Shown here one piece after another: positions 18,996 to 26,318 of a stretch of 45,252 bases of DNA. Position 1 is the stretch's first letter; every line of letters begins with the position of its first letter. The notes beneath the pieces were generated by a model. The model had not been told where the DNA came from. It did no database searches and saw only the letters and a list, made by a program, of their open reading frames with translations. The DNA lies in assembly GCA_945861065.1 (NCBI GenBank), contig CAMASI010000029.1:1-45252 (forward strand). The letters run 5' to 3'. Both the position numbers and the translations under genes were made by a program. The stretch comes from Klebsiella pneumoniae (GTDB lineage: Bacteria; Myxococcota_A; UBA796; GCA-2862545).

Positions 18996-19955
18996 GTGGA
19001 TGAACCGGACCCGCTGTCATTGACGCGCACGCTTGGGCGGCTGCTTCGAGGCGCGCGACCCGAGTTGGCGTCCGACGACGGGTGGGTGGACATCGCCGAT
19101 GCAGCATCGGCCGCCACGCAATCGCTCGGCCTGGCTGTCACCCCTGAAGCGATCAACGGGGTGTTGAGGTCGGCAGGCCTTGAGAGGCAAGGCGACCGCA
19201 TCCGAACACAACCGAGGCAATCGGCCAGCCGACCTCCCGATGTGTTGTGGCTGGCGACAACGCGCGAGAAACAGGCGGAGGCCATCCGCTGCGGTGAAGC
19301 CACGGAGGGCATCCGTCCGCTGTCCCTCCACCTCGATGCCCCGACGGCGTGGCGCGCCGCGCACATCGCGGACGGAGACCCAGCGGTGCTAGTGGTGGAT
19401 GTGATGCGCGCCCGGCGCGGCGGGGTCGTATTCGACCGTCACCCAAGAACAGGGGCCTGGAGTTGCGCCAGCCTCCCTCTGCCAGCCATCCTCAACCTTC
19501 AAGCAGGATTCGGAGAGCAGATATCGGCCGGTGGCCTGCCCTGCCTTTGGCAGAAGGGCGCGTGGTCCATCGCCTTGATCCGCGTGGAACGCAGACGAGG
19601 CTGCACCTGGGAGGTCGCGAAGGGAAAGTTGGAGCTCGGAGAACCGCCCGAGGTAGCCGCCGCGCGCGAAGTGACCGAAGAAATGGGCCTTTGCGCTACG
19701 CCGGTCGTCACAGTGTCCCTGGGCGCTGTGCACTACGGATTCCTTGCACCTGGCGGAGCGCCGAGACTCAAGACCGTGCATCTGTACATGATGGATGCCG
19801 TAGACGGTCCCTTGCAGCCCGCCGAGTCAGAGGGAATCCGCGACGTACGCTGGTTCCAGCCTGACGACGCCTGTCGCGCGGTCACGCATCCGAGCCTGAC
19901 TGGAGTCATGCGTCGTGTTCGCAGCCTGATCGCGCGTCGCGGCCCGCCGCGGTAA
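18996..19955 (+). CDS. Fusion of a divergent Tpt1/KptA-like domain and a NUDIX hydrolase
   Basis: A 319-residue protein. Residues about 8-170 follow the order of Tpt1/KptA RNA 2'-phosphotransferases: LTRTLGRLLRG (family LSxxLRH), DDGWVDIADA, GDRIRTQPRQS (family IRANQGHS), PPDVLWLAT (PPxxLYHGT), LSLHLD (VHLS) and PAVLVVDV. Of the known Arg-His-Arg-Arg catalytic tetrad, the first Arg (R18) and the IR arginine remain, but His is Gly (G19), and the last Arg is missing in AAHIADGDP. Residues 190-310 are NUDIX, with a full box from G210 to L232 (GKLELGE, then REVTEEMGL). Tpt1 releases ADP-ribose 1'',2''-cyclic phosphate and NUDIX enzymes cleave ADP-ribose-type substrates, so a linked function is plausible; the N-terminal part may now only bind ligand. 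Start GTG 18996 has a weak upstream site. Confidence 0.72.
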   Translation: MDEPDPLSLTRTLGRLLRGARPELASDDGWVDIADAASAATQSLGLAVTPEAINGVLRSAGLERQGDRIRTQPRQSASRPPDVLWLATTREKQAEAIRCGEATEGIRPLSLHLDAPTAWRAAHIADGDPAVLVVDVMRARRGGVVFDRHPRTGAWSCASLPLPAILNLQAGFGEQISAGGLPCLWQKGAWSIALIRVERRRGCTWEVAKGKLELGEPPEVAAAREVTEEMGLCATPVVTVSLGAVHYGFLAPGGAPRLKTVHLYMMDAVDGPLQPAESEGIRDVRWFQPDDACRAVTHPSLTGVMRRVRSLIARRGPPR

Positions 19956-19964
19956 CGTCACGCG

Positions 19965-21008
19965 ATGGACGTTTACCTGAAGGGATCAAGCCCCTGCGCA
20001 ACGACAGTGGGCATCCTCATCCTGACGCGGGCGCGCCAACTCGGCTTTCGCGCAACCGTCTGTCTCGTGGGTGACCCGACCGACATCGTCGCGATTCCCG
20101 GTCCAGCCCTTTGTTACGCCCCCGTCATGGCGGGTTGCGGAGTCGGTCGAGAGGCCGGACATGGCGCCATCGTCATTGTCGCCGGACCGCCGGGTGTGTC
20201 GTTGCTGGCCACGGTGACGCCTCATGGTGACGGAGGTTGGTTCGAAATCGGGCGTAGCGGCGCGGGCGCCCACCCCGTCGCCCAAGCCTTCGCGCGGTTG
20301 TGCAATGACCCCCGGGCTGATGCGCGCGCCCTCAGCCGACTGATTCGCAATGGGATGCGCGCATTGGGCTTGGTGGCCGACCCAGCCATCTTCGACGTTT
20401 TGTGCGGTGCCGAAATCGACCCACTCACCCGCGTCGCCATCGCGCTCCGGGCGGGTCGAGCGCTCGCAGGTGGCCGGGGTGAGCCGCTACAACGCTTCCT
20501 CAGTGGCGTCGCCAAAGAGGATCCCCTTCCGCCCCCAGAGCGTTGGGATGGGGAGTCCCCGGACATGGGTTGGGTGTTGGATGGGCTAGCGCCTTCGATT
20601 CGCGACAACGCCGAACACGCACTGCGCCTCGCACGCTCGTTGATGCTGGAAGATGGGGGGCGGGACCGCGCCTTGTACGATCAACTTCAATGGTTGGCCT
20701 CGGTCGTGGTCCAATTGCCGCCACAGTCCATTCTTCCCCCGCTCGGCGCCGCTGAAGACAGTGTTGCCACAGGAATAGGTGCGGCCCTCGCCGCCGAGGG
20801 CGACGACGACGCAAACCGCCAGCTCGCCGCCACCTTCCGCTTTCTCGGAGGCCGATACGTTTCCGACCACCCGCATGCGGTCGACTTGGGTACCGAAGCG
20901 CCGCCGGCGGGCCGAGCGGAGCGGTGGAGTTGGTTCGGTCGTGAAGTGCGCCGTGGCCGGCGTCTCATGGAATCGATGTGGGCGAATCTGGTCGACCCAC
21001 CCTCGTAG
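19965..21008 (+). CDS. Hypothetical protein, unknown family
   Basis: A 347-residue protein that I do not recognise. The first 100 residues look like an alternating beta/alpha domain (ATTVGILILTRARQLGFRATVCLVG, GAIVIVAGPPGVSLLATVT). The remainder is mainly helical and rich in Ala, Arg and Leu (for example VAIALRAGRALAGG and DNAEHALRLARSLM). No signal peptide or membrane segment is clear, so it is probably cytoplasmic. It starts 9 nt after the KptA-NUDIX stop, suggesting co-transcription, and ends tail-to-tail with the selenoprotein peroxiredoxin, 13 nt away. The close link to KptA-NUDIX is the only clue to its role. Confidence 0.6.
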   Translation: MDVYLKGSSPCATTVGILILTRARQLGFRATVCLVGDPTDIVAIPGPALCYAPVMAGCGVGREAGHGAIVIVAGPPGVSLLATVTPHGDGGWFEIGRSGAGAHPVAQAFARLCNDPRADARALSRLIRNGMRALGLVADPAIFDVLCGAEIDPLTRVAIALRAGRALAGGRGEPLQRFLSGVAKEDPLPPPERWDGESPDMGWVLDGLAPSIRDNAEHALRLARSLMLEDGGRDRALYDQLQWLASVVVQLPPQSILPPLGAAEDSVATGIGAALAAEGDDDANRQLAATFRFLGGRYVSDHPHAVDLGTEAPPAGRAERWSWFGREVRRGRRLMESMWANLVDPPS

Positions 21009-21011
21009 AGC

Positions 21012-21040
21012 GGTGACCGAGTCAGCGAGGCGTGGTCACC
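21012..21040. terminator. Possible bidirectional terminator hairpin between convergent genes
   Basis: GGTGACC at 21012-21018 and GGTCACC at 21034-21040 are exact inverted arms of 7 bp with a 15-nt loop, lying across the junction of two convergent genes. The right arm overlaps the last codons of the peroxiredoxin gene. There is no T-tract on either side, so this is not a classic intrinsic terminator; it may slow polymerase or protect transcript ends. Confidence 0.3.
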
Positions 21041-21477
21041 ACGGCAAGAGCGTCCCTAGGCCACGTAAGGGACGATACCTTGGCGTGCCACTGCACGACG
21101 ACGCCGTTCGGATCGATGACAACGCCCACGCGACGGGCGGACCGATCCGCCGCCGAATCAGCGGCCCCGTAGGCCACCGCGATTTGTCGGTCGCCATCGC
21201 TCAAGAGCCTAAAAGAGAAGCGCCACCGTTCCGCGAATTTCGCATTCTTTTTCGGCGTGTCGAAACTGATGCCCAACACCGTGGCCTGCGCAGATTCATA
21301 GGCAGAAGAGAGGTCGCGGAACCCGCAACCCTCCACTGTTCAACCAGGCGTGTCTGCGACCGGGTAGAACCACAGGACCACCCACCGCCCACGCAAAGCC
21401 GACAGCCGTACCGTCGAGCCATCGTGCGCACCGCATTCAAAATCCGGTGCATTGTCGCCGGGAATTAGCGACGTCAT
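21022..21477 (-). CDS. bcp: Selenocysteine-containing Bcp/PrxQ-type peroxiredoxin (in-frame TGA = Sec46)
   Basis: Reading from ATG 21477 gives 151 residues with one internal TGA at 21342-21340. N-terminal part: MTSLIPGDNAPDFECGAHDG, then RGRWVVLWFYPVADTPG. After TGA: TVEGCGFRDLSSAYES, VLGISFDTPKKNAKFAERW, FRLLSDGDRQIAVAYGA and RVGVVIDPNGVV. The family motif is DTPGC(T)xExCxFRD, so TGA replaces exactly the peroxidatic Cys (C45 in E. coli Bcp); the second Cys is kept as C51. Both sides of TGA keep family similarity in one frame, and a SECIS-like hairpin follows. This is best read as a selenoprotein that reduces hydroperoxides, not a pseudogene. The ATG overlaps the stop of the upstream coiled-coil gene (ATGA), so it ends the long minus-strand run. 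The true stop is TGA at 21024-21022. Confidence 0.87.
21310..21333 (-). promoter_or_regulatory. Bacterial SECIS-like hairpin downstream of the Sec codon
   Basis: On the minus strand, starting 6 nt after the TGA, GAGG pairs with CCTC. After one bulged G, TTGCGG pairs with CCGCGA (one G-U), giving 10 bp closed by a GUU loop. The loop begins 17 nt after UGA, inside the roughly 16-37 nt range known for bacterial SECIS elements, and its first loop base is G followed by U, as SelB requires. The GGUUGC core also resembles the E. coli fdhF element. The hairpin is within the coding sequence, as expected for bacteria. Confidence 0.75.
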
Positions 21478-23864
21478 GGTGTGATCGTCGCCACAGTCGT
21501 ATTGGTCAAATTGTTGGTCCGCGCCGTTGCGCCAATGACACTGGCGTAAGGGGCCGTGGAAACGTTCGAGTTGCCAGACAGGATGACGCCGTAGCTGTTG
21601 AAGTCATGGTTCTGGCCCAAGATAAGGCTGTGGGAGCCATTCATCCCGCCGCCCTCGTTGAAGCCGAGAATCAGGTTCCCGAAGGTGTTCGTCGAGGCCG
21701 TTGAGCTGCTCCCGTTGTCGATGAATACGTTCGCACCGCTCAGAGTGATCTTGTTGCTCGCGGGCGCAACGATCAGGTAATCCGCGAAATCCAGCAGGTC
21801 GCCGAGATCTGTGAGCAAGGCGTACCCCGTGAGATCCGCGCCAATCACGTAGTCCGCTTCGATCTCAGACACGCGCCCGTCCAACGTTACCATGTCGGCT
21901 TCGAGGGAATAATCGAGCAATGTGACGGCAAGTTCGTCCTCGGTGACGAAGCCGGAGACGTCCCCACCCCCGCCGCCGCCCAACTCGATGGCTTCCACGC
22001 GGTCCTCCAACGCGGCGCCCTCCGCAGAACTGTAGTACGACCCAAGGTCAGAACTCGTGAGGTAGTCGGCCTCAATGGTGTCGATTCGGCCGTCGATTCC
22101 GCTCAACTCAAGGTCTGTGGCGAACGGCAGGAGCGCTGCAGCGAGTTCAGGTGTCGTGGTGAAGTCGGCTTCGATGTTGTCGACCCGAGTGTCCAAACTC
22201 GTCACGACACCTTGAAGGATTCCGACATCAATGTCTGTCGCGAACGGCACAAGCTCAAACGACGTGATGAAGTCGGACTCGATCGAGTCCAGCCGCAGGT
22301 CAAGTCCGCCGACGTCCAGGTCGGTCGCAAACGGCACGAGCGCCGTGCTGAGCTCCGCACCCGTTGTGTAGTCCAACTCAATCAGGTCCACCCGTGCGTC
22401 CAGGTTGGAGGTGACCGCTTGCACAGCGGCCAACTCGGCATCCCCAGCGAGCCCTGCGAGGTCCGCAACCACGAGGTACTCCGCCTCGATGGTGTCCACC
22501 CGTAGGTCCATTGAGCTGAACTCAAGGTCAGTCACAAACGGCACCAACGCCGCGTTGAGTTCCAGAGTGTTCGTGTAGTCGGACTCAATGGAATCCACGC
22601 GAGAGTCGAGCCCGACGACAAGGGCATTGGTCGCTGCAAGCGCGACGTCGGTCGCCAGCGGTCCCAACTCCGCGCCAAGCACGTAGTCGAACTCGATATC
22701 AGAAACGCGACTGTCCAGACTGGCCAATTCAAGGTCCGACGCCAACGGCGCAATCGCGCCGGACAAATCAGCGTCCGAGACGTAGGTTGCTTCTACCGAA
22801 GAAAGCCTCCCGTCCAACACCAACAAACTGGCATTGAGCGAGTCCACGGCCAGATCCGACGCCAACGGGGCGACGGCCCCATTGAGCTCCGCGGAAGTCA
22901 CGTAGTCGCCTTGAACGACGGCAAAATCGCTGGCCAACGTATACGGCGCGAGGAATAGCGGAAGGTCGATGACCTTAACGAAGCTAGCGAGGTCCGAGAC
23001 GGTGGCGTAGGCGCCAAGCGAAACGGCGAGGTCGCCGTTGGTCACGTAGTTCGAGAGGTCCACATCGCCCGGCAACTCACCTGCGGTGAGGTAGTCGGAT
23101 TCAATCGACACCACGCGGCTGTCCAAGGCCGCGAGATCCGCCGGCAACGAACCGAGCCCAGCGACGTCAGTTTGCAAGGCGGCAACGTCGGCTTCCACGA
23201 CCAACAAATCGATCTCGTCGCCAAGAACTTGGGCCTCAAGCGCGGCGAACGCATCGGCGTCGGCGAATTCGGCCAGCGCCAGGGAGAAGGTCGCCGAATC
23301 GACGAAGTCTTGCAGGTCCGAATCGTTCGCCGTCACCTCATCGAGCGTTTCGCCTACGCCCAAGTGATCGACCAAGAACTCCTCGATAGACACAAGGCGC
23401 CCATCCGCGAAGCCGATGTCAGCGATGGTCGCATACTCGGACTCGACGACCCCAAGGCGTCCGTCCACATCCGCGACGAGCGCCGCAACTGTGGTCGCGC
23501 CGTCCAAATAAGGGTCCGAGAACCGTTCTAGTTCGGCAAGACGAATGTCGACACCCACGTCCGCCGTCGCTTCCAGAACGGAGACGCGGGCGTCCAACGC
23601 GGAAAGGTCGTCCGTCGTCGGCACCGTGGCACCCGCCGGAACCCCCAACGCAGCGAGAATCTCCGACGTGAGTTCACCCTTGATCTCGGCCTTGAGATCT
23701 GCGAGCTCCGTATCGCTGAGCGCGCACTCACACGAGCCGCCCTCACCTTCGAGGGCCCCCTCTACGGCACCGACGCGGTCCGAGAGTTCGCCAAATTCCT
23801 CGGCAGGCTCGATCGCGCAGCCAGACAGGAACATCAAAGGAATCAGGACACGGCGCACGGGCAC
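21474..23864 (-). CDS. Large lipoprotein with coiled-coil repeats and a C-terminal beta-rich head-like segment
   Basis: A 796-residue protein. MPVRRVLIPLMFLSGCAIEP is a lipoprotein signal, with Cys16 as the lipidated residue. From about residue 80 to 650 a loose repeat of about 35 residues recurs, built on LDxRVxxIExDY followed by a short L-rich turn and PFATDL or PLASDL; this heptad-like pattern predicts a long (probably trimeric) coiled coil. A Gly run (six G) breaks it near 635. The last ~100 residues (NTFGNLILGF, NGSHSLILGQNHDF, SYGVILSGNSNVS, YASVIGATA) look like stacked short beta-strand turns, as in heads of trimeric surface proteins. It is probably a surface-anchored fibrous protein; the function is unknown. 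It starts 1 nt after the upstream gene's stop and overlaps the peroxiredoxin start. Confidence 0.75.
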   Translation of the reverse strand: MPVRRVLIPLMFLSGCAIEPAEEFGELSDRVGAVEGALEGEGGSCECALSDTELADLKAEIKGELTSEILAALGVPAGATVPTTDDLSALDARVSVLEATADVGVDIRLAELERFSDPYLDGATTVAALVADVDGRLGVVESEYATIADIGFADGRLVSIEEFLVDHLGVGETLDEVTANDSDLQDFVDSATFSLALAEFADADAFAALEAQVLGDEIDLLVVEADVAALQTDVAGLGSLPADLAALDSRVVSIESDYLTAGELPGDVDLSNYVTNGDLAVSLGAYATVSDLASFVKVIDLPLFLAPYTLASDFAVVQGDYVTSAELNGAVAPLASDLAVDSLNASLLVLDGRLSSVEATYVSDADLSGAIAPLASDLELASLDSRVSDIEFDYVLGAELGPLATDVALAATNALVVGLDSRVDSIESDYTNTLELNAALVPFVTDLEFSSMDLRVDTIEAEYLVVADLAGLAGDAELAAVQAVTSNLDARVDLIELDYTTGAELSTALVPFATDLDVGGLDLRLDSIESDFITSFELVPFATDIDVGILQGVVTSLDTRVDNIEADFTTTPELAAALLPFATDLELSGIDGRIDTIEADYLTSSDLGSYYSSAEGAALEDRVEAIELGGGGGGDVSGFVTEDELAVTLLDYSLEADMVTLDGRVSEIEADYVIGADLTGYALLTDLGDLLDFADYLIVAPASNKITLSGANVFIDNGSSSTASTNTFGNLILGFNEGGGMNGSHSLILGQNHDFNSYGVILSGNSNVSTAPYASVIGATARTNNLTNTTVATITP

Positions 23865-23865
23865 C

Positions 23866-24768
23866 TCAGAATGCGAAGGTCAAAGCGGAAGCAGAAATCG
23901 CAGCGGCACCGACCCCAAGGAGGCCGATCCCGAACCCCTGGGCTGGCGCAAGGGTGTCGGACCGGTAGGTCTCCCACTCCTCGTCCGTCATCACAGGACT
24001 GTACCGGCCCGGGCCGACGACACGGGCATTGTAAACGAGCACACTTCCAGCGGTGGCCGCCCCTGCGCCCACGACGCCCAAGCCGATGCCGGGCAGCGGG
24101 CTGGTCTTCGGCGCTGCGCTCACGCGCTTGGCCACCTTGGGTGCTTCGGCCACGACGGGCGCAATCGGGTCAGGCACCACCACCGCGAGGGGCGGCGGCG
24201 CGGCGGCACTGGCGGACTCCGGACCCATCAACTCGGAGGACAACAACTTGCCGCGACGATCGGTGCGTTGCAGCAGGTAGGGCCGTTTGGAGGGGTCGGC
24301 TGGCGCAAGATCGGTGGGCGTTCCGTCCACCAAGTGGATGCCCCCGTCTTGAATTGACGTTTGCGTTGTGGGGAAACACGGCGCGTACCACCATGAATAA
24401 AGGTCGTGCCCGACTGGAAGCAGTTGATCAGGCAACGTCCAGGTGGGTCGCAACGCACGCACTGAGCAGAACCACGCAGCGCCTTCATCTGGCGTTGAAG
24501 GATCCTCGGCTTGAAGGAACGCCACCAGACCGGCCAGAAAGTGCAGCCGCGCCGCGTCTAGCGCACTCGCCGGTACATTCCGCTTCGCAAACCAGTATTC
24601 CTGGCAGGCCAAGACCTCGCCGAGGTCGCGCCCTGGATCCGTATGCTCGGAAATGAAGGTCCGGATCGGATCTTCGAGGTTGCGCTGCATCCAAGCGTCC
24701 AAATCTGGGCGCTCGCAGACGTCATCGGCCGCCATCGCGGCAGCCACCAGCCAGGAAAGAAGTTGCAT
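23866..24768 (-). CDS. Exported protein of unknown function with C-terminal membrane segments
   Basis: A 300-residue protein with a signal peptide MQLLSWLVAAAMA (cleavage before ADDVCERPD). The middle holds a helical region (LDAARLHFLAGLVAFLQAED and WFCSVRALRPTW), similar in feel to secreted TPR-like proteins of myxobacteria, then a Pro/Ala-rich linker (SAAAPPPLAVVVPDP). The C-terminus has two hydrophobic Gly/Ala stretches (GIGLGVVGAGAATAGSVLVY and GFGIGLLGVGAAAISASALT) that could span a membrane. It lies 12 nt after the cysteine desulfurase stop and 1 nt before the coiled-coil lipoprotein, with which it is probably expressed as a pair. No family is recognised. Confidence 0.65.
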   Translation of the reverse strand: MQLLSWLVAAAMAADDVCERPDLDAWMQRNLEDPIRTFISEHTDPGRDLGEVLACQEYWFAKRNVPASALDAARLHFLAGLVAFLQAEDPSTPDEGAAWFCSVRALRPTWTLPDQLLPVGHDLYSWWYAPCFPTTQTSIQDGGIHLVDGTPTDLAPADPSKRPYLLQRTDRRGKLLSSELMGPESASAAAPPPLAVVVPDPIAPVVAEAPKVAKRVSAAPKTSPLPGIGLGVVGAGAATAGSVLVYNARVVGPGRYSPVMTDEEWETYRSDTLAPAQGFGIGLLGVGAAAISASALTFAF

Positions 24769-24780
24769 GAGGCACGGATC

Positions 24781-25875
24781 TTAGCCTATCTGAGACCGCG
24801 AGTGGGGCCGTCGTGCAAGGATATTGCTCAGCGCGTCGCCGAGGCGAACCAGGTCCTGCGCCGTTGAGCACGCCCCAAGGCTAATTCGGACGATTCCCGC
24901 CGGATCCGGATCCCCCATGGCCAGCAGTACTTCGGAGGGGCGAGCACTGCCGGAAGCACACGCGGCGCCAGCCGACACCGAGACTCCCTCCAGGTCGAGG
25001 GCTGCGGCCAGCACATCCCCCCGCCAACCCACAAACACGGCAGCTAGCAGCCCCGCGACACGCTCGGCGCCGGCCCCGAGGATTCGACCACCCCGGGTGC
25101 TCACCACCCGAAACAACTCCGCGTCGAGTTCCGCAAGTCGCGCCACACGATTCGATCGTTCCGACAGTGCCAGTGCTGCGGCCACGCCGAGGCCAACGCA
25201 CAAGGCCGTGGGCACCGTGCCAGCCCGCACGCCTCGCTCCTGACCACCCCCTGTGGTCAGCGCCGTCAGGTGGTCCGCATCGTGCGCCACCAACGCCCCG
25301 ATTCCCGTCGGTCCGCCAATCTTGTGTCCTGACAATGCCAGGCGATCGAAACCTAGAAGAGAAAGGTCCATTCTCCCGACGGCCTGTGCGGCGTCTACGT
25401 GCAGTTGCGCGCCTCGTCCATGGACCGAGGCTGCGATGGCGGCGATGGGCTGAATCACGCCCGTCTCATGGTTGACGGCCTGCACGGCCACGAGGTTGGA
25501 ATCGTCGTCCTGAATCACCACCCGACCCGAGCCATCCAGAGGCCAAACCCGCAGATTCGGGTCAGCGGCCCGCGCCGCTTCCCGTGCCGAAGGATGTTCG
25601 CCCGCCCCGACAGAGACCCTCGACGGTCGTCCGGCTCGGATTCCCAGGTGGTTGGCTTCTGTGGCGCCCGACGTGAACACGACCGCTTTCGGTGAACAGC
25701 CGACGAGTCGAGCGACGTCCGCTCGGGCACGTTCAACGGCCGCCCGGGCCGCGCGGCCGTGGGTGTGGCCACTGGATGGGTTGCCGGGACGCAACCACCA
25801 CGCTGCCATGGCCTCGACCACTTCGGGTAGCGCGGGCGTTGACGCGGCATGGTCCAGGTACACGCGCTCGTTCAT
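24781..25875 (-). CDS. Cysteine desulfurase (NifS/IscS family)
   Basis: A 364-residue PLP enzyme that takes sulfur (or selenium) from cysteine (or selenocysteine) for Fe-S clusters, thio-modified tRNA or other uses. Seen: MNERVYLDHAASTP, TSGATEANHLGI, VQAVNHETGVIQP, HVDAAQAVG, the PLP lysine Lys185 in ALSGHKIGGPTGIGAL, and the catalytic Cys306 in SAGAACASGSARPSEVL, the group I loop. It is slightly shorter than IscS (about 400). The ATG overlaps the tsaE stop (ATGA). No iscU or other Fe-S scaffold gene is adjacent. Its presence upstream of a selenoprotein in the same run is suggestive, as such enzymes can feed selenium to SelD, but that is inference. Confidence 0.9.
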   Translation of the reverse strand: MNERVYLDHAASTPALPEVVEAMAAWWLRPGNPSSGHTHGRAARAAVERARADVARLVGCSPKAVVFTSGATEANHLGIRAGRPSRVSVGAGEHPSAREAARAADPNLRVWPLDGSGRVVIQDDDSNLVAVQAVNHETGVIQPIAAIAASVHGRGAQLHVDAAQAVGRMDLSLLGFDRLALSGHKIGGPTGIGALVAHDADHLTALTTGGGQERGVRAGTVPTALCVGLGVAAALALSERSNRVARLAELDAELFRVVSTRGGRILGAGAERVAGLLAAVFVGWRGDVLAAALDLEGVSVSAGAACASGSARPSEVLLAMGDPDPAGIVRISLGACSTAQDLVRLGDALSNILARRPHSRSQIG

Positions 25876-26318
25876 TGCAGGTCTTCACCCACTCGGGACA
25901 GCGACCCGACGCCAATGACTGAGACCGTACGGCCCTCTTCTGGCATGTCAATGTGAATGACGATTCCGCCCTCGGGTAAGGAAGCCTCGCAGCGTTCCGG
26001 CCATTCCACACAGCAAACGGCGTCGTCATCCGTCCAGAATTCGACGCCCAGGTCGTCGATCGAAGCGCCTTGTGCGAGTCGGTACAGGTCCACATGCCAC
26101 AACAAAAACCGGCCCCCTTCATACCGATGCACAAGACCGAATGTCGGGCTTCGCACGGGATCCGTACAGCCGACGCCGCGCGCGATGCCACGCACCAATG
26201 TGGTTTTCCCAGCACCCAACTCCCCAATCAGTCGCACCAGCGTTCCACCTGGAAGGCGAGTTCCGAGACGGGCGCCCAACGCCTCCATCGCGGCCGCGTC
26301 GTCCACCGCGTAGGTCAT
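25872..26318 (-). CDS. tsaE: tRNA threonylcarbamoyladenosine biosynthesis ATPase TsaE
   Basis: A 148-residue P-loop ATPase needed with TsaB and TsaD for the t6A37 modification of ANN-decoding tRNAs. Walker A is at residues 32-40 (GELGAGKTT); further motifs are VRSPTFGLVHRYEG, LWHVDLYRL and VCCVEWPERCEASLP. The start is ATG 26318, which overlaps the nnr stop (ATGA) and has GGAGG just upstream; a longer frame upstream is non-conserved. Length fits the family (about 150). It is embedded between the NAD(P)HX repair enzyme and cysteine desulfurase; tsaE next to nnr is common in many bacteria. Confidence 0.92.
   Translation of the reverse strand: MTYAVDDAAAMEALGARLGTRLPGGTLVRLIGELGAGKTTLVRGIARGVGCTDPVRSPTFGLVHRYEGGRFLLWHVDLYRLAQGASIDDLGVEFWTDDDAVCCVEWPERCEASLPEGGIVIHIDMPEEGRTVSVIGVGSLSRVGEDLQ

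Noticed and set aside
21022..21336. Peroxiredoxin starting at the internal GTG (104 residues), or a pseudogene caused by the TGA
   Set aside because: This would drop the N-terminal half and the active site, which are present in the same frame upstream of the TGA; the SECIS-like hairpin favours Sec insertion.
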